A DNA stretch of 64,000 nucleotides from Romanomermis culicivorax (lineage: Eukaryota > Nematoda > Enoplea > Mermithida > Mermithidae), in the NCBI GenBank assembly GCA_963922205.1, contig CAWUHX010000015.1, forward strand, positions 682,001-746,000, given 5' to 3'. The position numbers and the translations under genes were made by a program. Below are positions 36,800 through 48,614 of this stretch, in pieces (the first letter of the stretch is position 1; each line of letters begins with the position of its first letter). The notes beneath the pieces are model-generated. The model was not told where the DNA came from. It made no database searches and was given only the letters and a program-made list of their open reading frames with translations.

Positions 36800-37545
36800 T
36801 TTCACATAGCCGCTTACTTTTTGGACCAAAATTCGTTATTTCGTACAAATTTTATTTCAAAAATACAAAATACAAAAACACAAATAAAATACAAAATACA
36901 AAAAAAAATATATATTATCTCGTTTTATTGTTGCTTTAAATTTTAAATTTTTTCTCGTTTCCGGTGCCCAAAAGTTGCCCGGCAAAATTCGTTATTTCCG
37001 TCCATCTTATTTCGGGCGTGTATATAGCCCTCGTATTTTTCTTGTTTACTTTCAGGGCCTGAAAAAGATGAAGACGTGAAAATTTTATTCGCGTTTATAA
37101 AATTATTTCGTAAGTAGATATTTGAAATATTTTATAGAAAATATTTTTTACTGAGTAGATTTGTATTGGACGGAGCGATGTGGCGAGCGGCCGACCGGGG
37201 AGGAAGCGCACCTGGGGCACCTCATCACCGAGGTTGTAAAAACCAGGAAATGGGAGAAGAGGAACGGCGACGCCCCGGATCTAGGCACAGATCGACGTCA
37301 AAGTCCAGGCCGAACTACGTTCGTGATCGTTTCCGGTAGCCCGAAAGGGAGTGCCCTGCCGAATGGATTGGTCAAGGTCGCCGTCACCTGAAGGACCTGG
37401 TAGGGGCTGGATCACATCTTGGAGGGGGTAGCCCCAAAAATTTGTTTTCCGAGGGGAAAACTGTTATGCAGTCGGGGCCTCAGTATGAGACTCAGGCTGC
37501 AGAAAGGTTTTCACCTCCCGTTGGTCGGTTTTGAGGGCCGAGGGA
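36800..37545 (+). other. 3' non-coding region and purine tract of the retrotransposon
   Basis: It starts AT-rich with AAATACAAAA-type simple repeats (36860-36925) and then turns GC-rich (37160-37540). It ends in the purine-rich GAGGGCCGAGGGA (37533-37545) directly before the 3' LTR, a likely plus-strand primer. CTTTCAGGGCCTG near 37055 resembles a splice acceptor. The ORFs at 37161-37391 (TTG start) and 37419-37646 (running into the LTR) have no family features. Confidence 0.55.
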
Positions 37546-38025
37546 TGTTGAGGTGGGCTCAGGTGCACGTGTTCAGCTTCCGGCGTCGGTGCGCAGGCGG
37601 TTGGACGCGGCGAAAAGTGGCGAGAAAGAAAGATAAATTTGCATAGGTTTATGCTGCCACTGTTTCGCGTTTTTGGTGTCTTTTTGTCAGTGTTAAAAAA
37701 GATACGTTTTATGGAGCGACGCCGCCATCGCCTTTTTATACAATATTTTTGTTTATTATTGTTTATTTGGCGTCGCCACTAGCTACCCAATACACATTGA
37801 ACCCGTAAGTGTATTGTTCTGTGAGCGTAGGGGAAGGAGTTTATAAGTGTAGGAGTGGAGACTTGGGTAGGAGCTCCTGAGGTACGTGTCAAGGTGTTCT
37901 GCCTGAGGTTTAGTGAAAGTTCTGGTGTATATCTGGTGAAACGTCTGGGAGAGTTTGGTGTTTGTTGTTGTTGTTAGCCTGTGGTTAGAACTGTTGCTTA
38001 ATTGTGACCCCACAGCAGCCTAACA
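37546..38025 (+). repeat. 3' LTR
   Basis: 480 bp, same ends as the 5' LTR and one base different (37569). Followed by the target duplicate GGTT. Confidence 0.92.
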
Positions 38026-40865
38026 GGTTGTACGGCCCACCAAGAGTTCATAAGCTCATGTTAAAATTTGCTTGCAGCCAAGCGAACGTCTATGAACATT
38101 TAGAACAGTTCATAAGTTCATAGACGTAGATAATCGGCTTGTGTCAACGTGCACGCCTTATGAACCTTTTGAAAGGTTCATAAGACTCATAGAAGGGTCT
38201 TAAATTTACATATAGAACAGTTTGGGTCCCACCGAAATCTATGAGTTAATAAGTTCAGAAGTTCTTAGGCAACATAGTATAGTTTTTTATGGGTCGAAAG
38301 AGATTTTTGATAAACAATTACTGCCTAAAATGTTGTTGCTTGTGTCTGTGAAAACTTTTGTGAGCAGTAGTAGTGATGATTAAAATGATGATAATGAGCA
38401 TTACCAAAGGGATGCTTTTACGTCCTCAAATTAATTTTGATTTGGACGATTTTGAAGATCGATTTAGACTCAGTCGTACAAATATGGAAAATATACTCAC
38501 GTTCTTCGGCCGGCAAGTGTCTTACAATTCTGATAGGAATTTTTTTATTACCCCAAAAACAATTTAGCTATTATTTTACCCAAATGGCACACTTATGAAA
38601 ATTGCTAGGGATGCCCATAGCAAACGAGTCTAGTGTATCAAGAAAAGTTCGAATGGTTGCTGAGTTGTCAAGCGAACATTAATTTGATTCGATTATATGC
38701 TGGCCGAATAATATAATCAAAATTTCAAAACAGCTTCTACACCAAAGAACAAATGCCCTGTGTCATTGGTCCATTCATGCACATGGGGATAGGATTTGGG
38801 GGATTTCGATTGATCCTAAGTAAATTCTTCCTGAATCGAACGGCTCTGACCTCCCAGTATTAAATAAGAAAAAATGAGAGAAAAAACTCATGAGAATGAA
38901 AAGGATGTTGTAGTTTAAGGATTTTTCTAAACAAAGTATACACTTGATTACGAAGGAGTAACATTGGAACTTTAAAAAATGCTGACCAAGTGAATAGTTT
39001 GACATATTTTATTAACATAGATGGAAGAATATGCTGCTTGGATGTTAGGAGACTTTTCCACTCCGTGTCCTAGATGACCCCAGCAGATTTTCCAAACTGT
39101 GCATGTATGGATGGCAGCTATATTCTTGTTAAGACATATTATGGGAAAATATACCAAAATTTGTAATTAGACATGGTACTCATTCAATCGATTGCATGAT
39201 GATTTTTAGCCCAAGCTATGAGTTTTATCATATTTCGTCATGATGGCCAGGTAGTGTTAATAATACTTAGGTATTTTGTAACAGCTCATTATGCAAATTA
39301 CTTGACGAGGGTTGGTCATCCATGGGAGATGGTATTATTTAAGCAGATTCCGGATATGCTTGTACAGATCTTACGCCAATTTTAAAGTCTGAAAATGAAA
39401 TGACTACGTCAAAAAAATGTGTAACGTTTCAGCCAAAAAAACTGTAAGGATAATTTGAAATTTATTTGGCATTCTGGAACAATGTTTTGCATGTCTGTAG
39501 TATCCACGCGTTGATGCCACATATGCCGGAAAATTTACCATTGAGCGCTGCATTTCGCATAACTCAATTCTCCGCAATGAACTAGCTGAACAGCCTGAAG
39601 GAGAGAGTGATCGTAAGGATCAACCGGATTCGTTAGATGAATTATGAAATTAGAAGATACAAAAATGAAACTCGCAGGGCAAAAGTAATTTCAAACTATT
39701 TTTCTTCTTGAAGCTTCGTATTTTGCTGGCGCTTTTTCGAGAATTATTAATGATTACGTTTAGTATTCTAATAGTATTCTAATGTTAAAAAATCACTCGT
39801 TTTTTCGGAAACTTATCGCAATCATTAAAAAAGATTATGCAAAAAATATTCGGAAATCGGGAACCTTCTTTCGGCGGTGAAGCAATTTTTTCAATTTTCG
39901 TGGATAGAAACTGCACATTCGGATAAACTTAATTGCCTCTCCAACACGCGTATTTCAAGAAAAGTCATGTACTTTTGAATTTTCATATTTTAAACAAATT
40001 TGTAATTTTTTCGTTCGTTAACTCGAATTCTTCCATTAATTTTTGATTTGTAAGTTGCATTGTTTCTAGTTGCAGTTAACTTTTCATGTCCTTGTGTTTT
40101 TATACTATTTCGTTCAAAACTTTTTGGGTAATACGACGTTTTCTCAACGATACTCGTAAATTGCTTCCTGAAATGCTCAATGGAATTTCACAAACAACTT
40201 CTAGAGGTTTGGTTGTATATGACTCAGAAATAGCTGATGATGAAATCAAATTTTACGTTCAGTCCAATTAATCCTGGTGAATCGTATGTTTTGTAATATT
40301 TGTAAACAATGATTCTTAGCCTTCTTCAGCACCAGAGTTTGCCAACTGATGTCTTCTAGCAACTGCAGCCACTCGTAAATTTTTCCACGTCAAATACTGA
40401 ACATATGTCCCATCATGATTATTGTCAAATGAGTAATCAACCGATTTTGAAAAATAATGTATATATATATATATTTTTTTGTTTCGAATATCGATTTTCC
40501 TTTTTTTCGTCATTATAGCCGAAAATGGTCCAATAAAACTTATTTATTTTTTCGAATTTTTTTATTCAAATAAGAATTTCTTCAAAGTTGAATTTGTATT
40601 GGGCATTGCAGTCTACAAAATATTCGAGACAAATTTGTTTGAATTATACCCTCATCAACAATAATATACACAATAATAAACTTTGCAAGACAGTAAACAA
40701 CACTGGACTTATGAACCTTTGGATTTGATTTATAGAAACGACTCATTAAACAACGTTACTAAAAGTCTTTGGTACAGGCGGATACCTTTGAATTTATGGA
40801 AGGCGCCTAGGAACTTATGAACTTTTGTACTTATGAACATATAAGTTGGTGCAGGGTCATTCGAC
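38026..40865 (+). mobile_element. decayed PIF/Harbinger DNA transposon
   Basis: The transposase remnant (38430-39647) is flanked by opposed subterminal repeats. On the left are copies of GTTCATAAG (38048-38240); on the right are ACTTATGAAC copies (40705-40850). The outermost parts, GGCCCACCAAGAGTTCATAAG on the left and the inverse of CATATAAGTTGGTGCAGGGTC on the right, look like a diverged terminal inverted repeat. The retrotransposon inserted at or beside the left end, so the left border may be split by it. A second ORF at 40086-40271 is unassigned. Confidence 0.65.
38430..39647 (+). pseudogene. PIF/Harbinger transposase remnant
   Basis: Readable in pieces across two frames. First DFEDRFRLSRTNMENILTFF and ITPKT (38440-38575), then a stop-ridden stretch. 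Next PADFPNCACMDGSYILVKT with the first acidic residue in the MDGS box (about 39078-39130), a frameshift, then RHGTHSID, WPGSVNNT, and ADSGYACTDLTP with the second acidic residue (39170-39390). The C-terminal tail ends NELAEQPEGESDRK at TGA 39645. At least six stops and one frameshift; a possible intron or insertion lies at 38810-39000. Dead. Confidence 0.75.
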
Positions 40866-41663
40866 GTTTTTGTTGATAGCAAAGACTTTCACAGCTGCTA
40901 GAAAACTGCTGTGTTTAAGGAATCTTAAAATTTAGCGTGAAGACGGTGGTTTACTATAAATGAAAACAACTAGAGGTGTACTGTAGATACAGAGACAAAA
41001 CTTTCAGGTCAGAAACTAGAGTAAGTAGTCTACTCAATGAACACAGCCCAAAAAAATTTAATCTGACAGCCTGAAGTTTAACAAGTGTTTTCCAGAGACT
41101 GATTTTTTGGACCATTCCGTATATGTCATCTGTACGTTTTTCCCTAGTATCCAGGAAACCTACCATAGGTGGCGCGATAGTGTCAACCTATAATATACTT
41201 GGCCCCCAAATTTCATGCCCCCCTCTAGAGCCAAAACGGTAAGAGCTAGAACCTTCGGGTTTTCTTCATAATTTCGGGCGTAAGGGCAAACTATGGGCTG
41301 CCTTTTGTCATTTCGCCTCTATCTGCAAGTGGTGCTCGGTGGGGCCCCAAAAACATGCAAAAAACGCACTTTCTAAGGGCCCCCAGTTCCACGACGCCTC
41401 ACAATGGGTGTGCCATATCCGAGCTCCATACTTCGGCCTATGCATCTTGGGGGTGGAATCTCAAATGCGATTTTTCATTTTTTTAACATATGGCCTCAAT
41501 TCAATTATATGGTGGTCCAAAGTCCCGGAAACCGCAAAATTTGGCAATTTTGCTATAAACTTACGGCTTGAAAAAATATTTTTTGCAGCATAATGCACTA
41601 CGGTGCCAGAATTTTCTACAGTTTCAATTTAGCTGGTGGGATTTTTGGGCTGTAAGAGTTTTC
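40866..41663. other. non-coding stretch, nothing certain
   Basis: A short minus-strand frame preceded by CTGGATACTAG (about 41140) could be a later exon of the secreted-protein gene that begins at 48614, since its phase would fit. The encoded residues have no recognisable motif, so it is not called. Confidence 0.3.
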
Positions 41664-42100
41664 GATCATGGGGAATTCAATGGACGCGGTCACTAAACAA
41701 AACATCATTACTGTAAATCAAGGTCTCCTTGACTTTTTGGAGGAAGGGGTTTTCGACCATTCGGAACTCGACGGACGCGGTCACTTTACAAGAAAAATTA
41801 TCACGGGAGTAAACAAGCGTATTTTCGTGATTTTTTTGGGAAGGGGTTTTCGACAACGGGGAATCTAATGAATGCGATCGCTTTACACACAAAATTATAT
41901 TGAGTGTAAACAAATGTATTTCTGCGATTTTTGGAGGAAAGATTTCTGACCATGGGGAATTCAATGGACACACTCACTTCACTCAAAAAATTGTTCTGTG
42001 TGTACACAAAGGTTTTTCTGTGGTTTTTTGTGTTGAGCGGTTCTTGATCATGGGGAAATCAATGGAAATAATCACTTTACACTCTGTTTGCAACGTGTTT
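41664..42100 (+). repeat. tandem repeat, about 96-bp unit, five copies
   Basis: Successive units start at 41664, 41755, 41852, 41948 and 42045 (spacing 91, 97, 96, 97). Each opens with a form of GATCATGGGGAATTCAATGG, followed by CGGTCACTTTAC and, later, GTAAACAA. Units are diverged, so the array is old. The ORFs on both strands are repeat artefacts. Confidence 0.8.
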
Positions 42101-42258
42101 TCAGTTTTATGCGGTTTACGCATCTTTTACTATTACCGAAAGTGATAATTCGTAGCTTTAAGATTGTTTTTTATTATTTCTTTGATGTGAAGATGACCAA
42201 ATTTAAAACTTCAACGTGCTTCTACGAAGGTTTTCATGCATGGCCCACTAAAAAGAGG

Positions 42259-43275
42259 TGGACTAGTTTATTAGAAAATGCCCCGATGGGGCAGAAAAAA
42301 AGAAGAATATACTTGCTTGGATAGTTGTCAAGCTAGAAAAAGAAGTGGACTAGATTTTTGAGAATTTGGGTAAAAGTTGAAAAAAATTCACTTTCGTTAC
42401 ATTGGATTTTCATTCTTTCTCCAAAAAAAATTCCCATGTCTGTGAAAAAGTATATTCTGTAGAAGAGTGCATCAACACACTTTCCAACCAAGGCCCAGTT
42501 GCACTAAAGGGGTCTACGCTCGAGCTCAAGGTAATCTCGAACAAAAACGCAACTCGGTTTGATCAAGTTCACTATAAACTGAATGTCATCAGGATTATAA
42601 CGAGCTCAATGTCGAAATTATCCCCGGCTCGAGCTATCGGGTTGCACTAACATTTTCGCATAATTTTCTTATCTCTAAAGCAGATAAATATGAAAAGTTC
42701 TGCAATTCTTAAACCTCAGTAATCCAACACTTAAACCTCAGTAATCCTGAAGTGAGTATTGTTTATTGCACTGGAAGAAAATAATTTGGACATTGCGATT
42801 ATCTCAAACTCACTATCATCAATTTAATCTCGATGTTGAGCTTATCTCCATGTTGGGTTAGTGCACCCAATCTCAGGTTTCTTCATAGTTCTGAAAATGA
42901 CTATAGTATGCCTCCCTCACCATTTTTCAGCTAGTGTGACACGCAGGAGTTTTGAATTGGTCAGGATTTAAAATGCTATTGGTTTACCATTTCTTTGCAT
43001 TTGAAGTCGTGTGCTTATAATTTTCATATAGAGAAATTCTACTGTAGTTGATGCCAGGGGAAGGACAAAATACACGATCCTGCAGAATATACTTTTTCAC
43101 AGACATGGAAATTTTTTTTTGAGAAAGAATGAAAATGCAATATAACGAAAGTGAATTTTTTCTAACTTTTACTCAAATTCTCAAAAATCTAGTCCACTTT
43201 TTTTCTAGCTTGACATTGTGTGGCATATTCTTCTTTTTTCTGCCCCATCGGGGCATTTTTTAATAAACTAGTCCA
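42259..43275. mobile_element. non-autonomous DNA element with about 200-bp terminal inverted repeats
   Basis: The left arm 42259-42462 and right arm 43077-43275 are inverted copies. They start TGGACTAGTTTATTAGAAAA and end TTTTTTAATAAACTAGTCCA, and both contain GCCCCGATGGGGC, TCAAGCTAGAAAAAGAAG and ACAGACATGG. The centre holds GAGCTCAAGGTAATCTCG-type sequence and no transposase. Only a doubtful 2-bp GG duplication was seen at the edges. It lies downstream of the last secure exon of the secreted-protein gene. Confidence 0.75.
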
Positions 43276-43446
43276 GGAATATTTGGGTTAGTACTAGATG
43301 TAAGATTTAGAGTGCAGTATTCAACAGTTCTAAGCCCATTTGAGCACTAATGAATGATAGTAGATTTTACACAGACTCTTGAAGATAATCACAAGAATTC
43401 AGATTTTTGAGTATAGGCATCAAATACTGATATGTCTAAAAATTAC

Positions 43447-46400
43447 CTATATCATTCGTCATCCAGGTCGCTAATTCACATTGTGTGGCCTTACTGACCG
43501 AGTTGATCGATACAACTAGTGGCTTTAAATATTCTAGTTCGACAGCTTCTTCCAATTTTATGACCACCAATGAGTCGACGTTATTAGGTTCTTCGACAAA
43601 TATTTTCTTAATTTTAAGTTTACGTTCGTCCAAGATCGAGGAATCGTAATTGTGTTTAGTAAGAGTCACACCGAGCTTGCTAACGTTGATTTGCATTTCC
43701 CCTGCGTTGGAATATCTAAAACGTGCATTTCATACAAATGAAAAATCTGAGGAATTTCTCGTGAAAATCGGAGAAAAGAGTATGTTTTTCTTGACAATAG
43801 ACATCAAATACTATTTTCTTTTTCGACGATTTTCTATTTAAAGTGTGTCATATAGGTCTGGAACTTTTTCGAGCCTATTCAACTAATCTCCAACATTTTT
43901 TAAATGAAAAGTTTTGGAGTAAATGATTTAAGTAAACGACCTCGACAACGTGTCGACCCATATTCCATTTTCCAATTTATAGTCATTTTGTAAAAATCGA
44001 CTGCAATTATGCCAAAGAACCTATCGTAAATCGAATTCTTGGAAGTGTGCGAGAAGTCATTGAGTCTCTTGTGAAGCCCTACATGTTGCTACGAATGCGC
44101 AGTTTTTAGGTCAAGAAGCTCAACTCTATTCAGATGTGTGTGACATGGTATTTTCGCAAGACATATGTTAGCCTACAAATAGGAAAACTTTAATAGTTGT
44201 TAAACTTATAAAACTCTACGATTAATTTTAATTCCAAAAATAATTTGATGAAAAACGTGCATTCTGACGGTCTTGGAGTCTTGTACTCTAGTTAATGCGT
44301 TGTCAGGTTCTGCATGGATTGGCAAAGTATGGTTGGCATACAATTACACATACTTAATTCAATCATGGCAACCCATTTTGATGATTTTGTTGATTTACTA
44401 TGTTAGCATCACGTCTATTGTAAGTATATGGTAGGAGGCTGATCAACCGCCTCACGTTTCGAGTTCAGCTTTAGTCTGTTTTACTTGAAGTGCCTACAGT
44501 AAAAAGCAATTCATATTTTTACGACTTTCTGCCAAACCATGAGTCATATAGAGCCACTGATTAATTTTTTTGTACTTCACGACTGGTGGAAGAACAAAAA
44601 TTCGACTTTTTTGCACTTGTACGAATGAAAATTAGGTAGTCGAGTGCAAAAAATAAGCATTTGCCTGAATTTTGGAGACCAAAGTGCCCAAATTTTTTGG
44701 CGCATCTAGTATTTTCCAAGTCAATTGTTGAACTTTAACTATACTTTAACCTTATTATAAGATCCTAAAAAATTTGGAGCTACAATGCGTTCCAGGAACT
44801 CTTTGTTTGTACTTTCAAGTCGTCAGTCAGGTTATGGAAGTTTAGCAGATGTTTGGCTATTTAACACGTCAAAAAATAAAATTCTCCCTTTTCATATCGC
44901 TGAGTAGTTCGCTCTTTAATTGTCGTCGACTGATTAACTTTCAACTATACTCCATTCATTATTGTATGATCGATACAATCATCCGATGAAAGTGACAATA
45001 GAAAAAAATTAGTAGGCTTTTATTACTGTAATCAATAAAAAAAATTGTTTCTTCAGATGGGCGGCAGACACAACAGCTTAAAATTTCCGTCAATAAGTCG
45101 GTTTAAATGGTTAAAATTTCCGAACTAGGGCTCAGATATAACGCATTTGTGTCTAAATCGACAGTGGATATGCATGATAGTTTTCAGTAATTTTGACTTC
45201 GTTCTTCGAAAGAAAATTAGCGTTTTCTACAGTATGAAGTTTTCCATCATGCAGAAATTGTGTATCAATTTAAACTTTTCATTTTCACTGCATCTAGAAA
45301 CCTTGAGCAATCAAAGTTCGAAATGAAGTTGATAGATCTTTTACAGTGATGAATGCATTCATTTTTGCACTTGGACGTCGAAAACATCAAATTTTTAGCC
45401 TGTTGGAACGCCGAAGCGCTTTTACACAGATGAATTAATAAGTGAAAACGGTTTTGGGCAGGTCGTTCGTATTTTTACGAATGGGGATAGAAAAAAATGC
45501 AAACACTAAACAAATTTTCGAGCAAAAAATTCTACCAGAAAAATATATCAACGACAATGTTAATTTGTGTCATTTTTAGATTTACAAGTATTTTATACAA
45601 AAGAGACTATAATACATTAATTTTTTTACGAATGGCAAATTGTTTATCCAAGTGGCAATAGTAAAACATGTCACAGAGAAAGGATATCACTTTTCTGAGG
45701 GCATATCTGTACTCGGAATTCTCATCTGCAAAATCCTTAACAATGTCAATCTTGTTCGTTTTTGACACTCTCACAATGAACATCTCCCGATTGAGATGAA
45801 CATTAACACAATAACGTCCAGAAAACGGTTAATGATCAGTTACATCATGCCATGCTTTTGTGACACCTGATACAACACCTGATCAACTCACACACTAAGG
45901 CTTGGCATCAGTGTTTATTAAATGTCACTCACCGTACGTGTCCAGTGAGGCACGACAAACTGGTCAAAGCCGTATTCAATGGTCTTTGTGGCTTTGTAAG
46001 AAAATAATCCAGTCTGTGGGCGAGTGGCACTAATCTGCACAAGGGTTTTTCATCTGCGTGCAACTCCAACGTCCAAAAAGGCTTGGTTATATGCGTGACC
46101 TGGAATGAACCCAACATGAAAAAGTATTTTTCTTGAAATATTTTTTTTCACAAATATGTTCAACAAAAAGGATACGCAAATAAGACAAACGTTCGAATCC
46201 ATTTAGTGCATAATTCGTATGTGCATTGTATCATACATTTATCACGCCAGCTAGCAGTGACAAGGGGCACGTGCCCTCTCGAAAATGAGATGAAAAGAAA
46301 CTTTTTGCAGCTGGCGATACAGTTTTAAGCTATTGAAGATGAAAAATATAAAAAATTTCTCGGAGCTCGACGTCACAGTTATGGATTTTTGATTTAGTTG

Positions 46401-48614
46401 GCCTCATCATTTGCTGGTCATTATCAGTTTTTGAACTTCATTTATTCTGAAAATAATGTATCAAATTTCAAGCGTGCTGATCTCAACATTCCGTGGTTAA
46501 ATCATCTTAAGATGTGGCGAAAATGCACCATTTAATCCCTAATTTCAAAAAAATTCTGCTTTGTGGACCCCAAAACCCAACTTCGTAAGTGCACCAGCAT
46601 TCATAACACTGTTAAGAAACAATTTGACATATTGGCCAAAATTGCAGAGAACATTATATCCTTTAATTCCCATTGAGAGGACGATAACCTCTAGATTTTC
46701 TGCACCTACATTTTTGTTCATATCTTTCCAAATCGGCTTATGATAAAGGTACCGACCAAGAAGTACTATTATTCACATTTTTATGACTTGCTACTAAACC
46801 ACATGTCATATATAGGGCATAAAACTTGTGAGCCTACTGTACTGACCATTGCCACGTTTTCAAGAAAAAAGTCCTACAGTAGAATCTTTGTGCAAATGAC
46901 ATCCGGAGAGTAGTTCTTTCATTCCTCATTTTCAATTTACAAGCGTTTTATAAAAATACACGTTATGGTTAAATGAATCTAAATTAACAAGACTGCATCA
47001 CAATTGTTCTGGCATGCATTGTCTTTTCTGAGGTGAGTGAGCCATGCTTACGAGACATTTTAATCTTGTATTATATAGTACATTTTATGATAGAGTAACC
47101 CTAAATCAAAAAATTACAAAAAAAATTTTCAATCTGATATTGTTTTCAAGATTGTGAAATCTACACAATAAATTCTTAAAGGTAAGTTGAGTTTGCTCGC
47201 AACAAATTTCAACCTTTAGAAACATTTGATTCCGAGTTGAAAACAACGGAAATTTGAAACAGAGCTTTTCTGATTCACGGATATTTCAAGACGAGCAAAC
47301 TATAAGCATAAATTATGTCAGGCTTTTTCTCTCAGAGTCATATAGTCTAGATCTTCTCACGAACTCCTTCTCTTTCGAAATGGGTCAGCCATGAAAGCAT
47401 GTTCATAACGGAATAAGTTTACCGGAAATATTATTCGGCCAACAATATTCTATTCAAATTACAGTGGATACGTACGACTTTATTTCTACTATTTTAGCTT
47501 CCTCATTATCATAAAGATGGTGAGCTATTTTACTATAGAGTATAAAGCCCAATTCAGAAGTCAAATCGGCGACAGTCGGCGATTTTAAGGAATGGATCGG
47601 CGATCGGCGTAATCGCCGACTGTCGCCAATTCCTAGGATAAAGTGGGCGATAATCGGCGACAGTCGCCGATTTATGAAATTTTTTTAATCATTCGGAGAA
47701 TCGATAATGCTTTTTTATTCAGTATTCGGGGAATCGGGACATTTGGTTATAGAAAATAATGCATTGTTGGGGGAAGTGGGAATTTTATTCATTATTTGGG
47801 AAGTCGGGATCTTCGGACAAATAGAGACTTTCCAAGAATTTGGACGATCGGGAAAAGGGATGTTCGGGGAACGACACAATCAAAAAACATAACAACATTT
47901 TCGGTAACGAAAGTACAAGCATTTCCCTCACAAAAAACAAAATAAGGTTGCACATGCAAATAACCAAACAAAATTTTATTCCCACATACGTGGATTGTAT
48001 AAACATGTTCACTGGATGTTTTTTGGTTTAAAATTGTTTGGGCAAAGCTAGAAGCAACCTTGTGATCCCTGGAGCAATTTTTTCTTCCTATTCTGAGCAT
48101 GTAAAAAATTGGCGACAGTCCTGAAAAATAGAACAGTATTCTATTTCTCGAATTTTATCCCCGACTCATAGGATTAAAATTGGCGACACTCGCTGATTGG
48201 CGGTGACAATCGGCAGCTGTCGGCGATAAAAATACTCGGATTTTTTCAATTTTGATTTGATAGAATTGGGAACAGTCGCCGACGAAATTCCCAGTCAATC
48301 GGGGACTGTCGGCGACAAAAATCCTAGGATTTTTTCATTTCTAAATTGGGCTTAAGGTTGGCATTACTTCGAAAATTGCCTATAAAATGGGGTTGAGACA
48401 ATTAAACGTGTGCCAAAAAATTGTTTTCAGTAATTTCATCCCTAGAGCCACATGGTCGAATTTTCATCTTTCTATAAACTAAAATTTCTTGAAGGTATGA
48501 TGGAGTCAACTTCGGAAAAAAGTAAAATATTTGAAATCCTACCGTGAAAGAATCATCGTTTCGTCCAGCTACGCCGATAGCGAGTATTAAAATACTAATA
48601 ATATAATAATGCAT
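43447..48614 (-). CDS. secreted protein, probable degenerate S1 (trypsin-like) protease homologue, 3' part not found
   Basis: Three exons join in phase: complement 48543-48614 (24 codons, signal peptide MHYYIISILILAIGVAG), 45933-46099 and 43447-43715. Donors are GTAGGA, GTGAGT and GTAATT; acceptors are TTCATTCCAG and GCACGTTTTAG. That gives 169 residues, and the gene continues at phase 1. Exon 2 (PFWTLELHADEKPLC) resembles the start of an S1 domain, but the usual catalytic-His block is absent. Exon 3 holds NNVDSLVVIKLEEAVEL followed by ATQCELATW, like the Asp-containing strand and the next cysteine region of S1 proteases. If so, this is an inactive homologue acting outside the cell. No exon with a GDSGGP-type Ser motif was seen. 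A looser reading is an unrecognised secreted protein. Confidence 0.45.
44472..45612. repeat. TATAGTC MITE copy split by an insertion
   Basis: The left half (TAGTCTGTTTTACTTGAAGTG, 44472-44575) and the right half (TTTCGAGCAAAAAATTC ... AAGAGACTATA, 45513-45612) match the two halves of one TATAGTC MITE. They are separated by about 900 bp of other sequence. The inserted segment was not identified. Intronic to the secreted-protein gene. Confidence 0.45.
46738..46968. repeat. degenerate TATAGTC MITE copy
   Basis: It shares the interior pattern ATTTTTATGACTTGCTACTAAACC, CATGTCATATA, TTTGTGCAAATGAC and TTTACAAGCGTTTTATAAA with other copies; its ends have decayed. Another weak copy lies at about 43780-43995 just upstream of exon 3. 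Both are intronic. Confidence 0.45.
47544..48356. mobile_element. non-autonomous inverted-repeat element rich in GGCGACAGTCGGCGA
   Basis: Edges AAGCCCAATTCAGAAGTC and TTTCTAAATTGGGCTT are inverse. Inside each arm the motif TCGGCGACAGTCGGCGAT recurs in both orientations (47560-47680; 48100-48330), with CCTAGGATTTTT-type spacers. The middle (47690-47890) has short GGGGAATCGGGAC-like repeats that create spurious ORFs. It sits in intron 1 of the secreted-protein gene. No clear target duplication. Confidence 0.65.

Larger units (their letters stand above)
23913..38025 (+). mobile_element. complete 14.1-kb Ty3/Gypsy LTR retrotransposon with spliced exonuclease ORF3
   Basis: Two 480-bp LTRs (23913-24392, 37546-38025) begin TGTTGAGG and end CCTAACA. 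Reading both side by side I saw a single difference (A at 23936, G at 37569). The flanks are GGTT on both sides (23909-23912 and 38026-38029), a 4-bp target duplication. All reading frames are intact. Order: LTR, primer site, gag-protease-RT-RNase H (ORF1), integrase in the +1 frame (ORF2), a two-exon ORF3 with a DEDDy exonuclease, about 750 bp of 3' non-coding DNA, a purine tract, LTR. RT-RNase H before integrase places it in Ty3/Gypsy. It appears young and possibly able to move. It is long because of ORF3. Confidence 0.93.

Noticed and set aside
37161-37646. ORFs in the GC-rich 3' region of the LTR element
   Set aside because: One starts at TTG and the other runs into the LTR; no protein features.
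41664-42100. CRISPR-like array
   Set aside because: Repeats are about 96-bp diverged tandem units without constant repeats and unique spacers, in a eukaryotic context.
43447-43701. Acceptor CCAACGCAG for exon 3 of the secreted-protein gene
   Set aside because: It gives the wrong phase after exon 2; the upstream GCACGTTTTAG (exon from 43715) fits.
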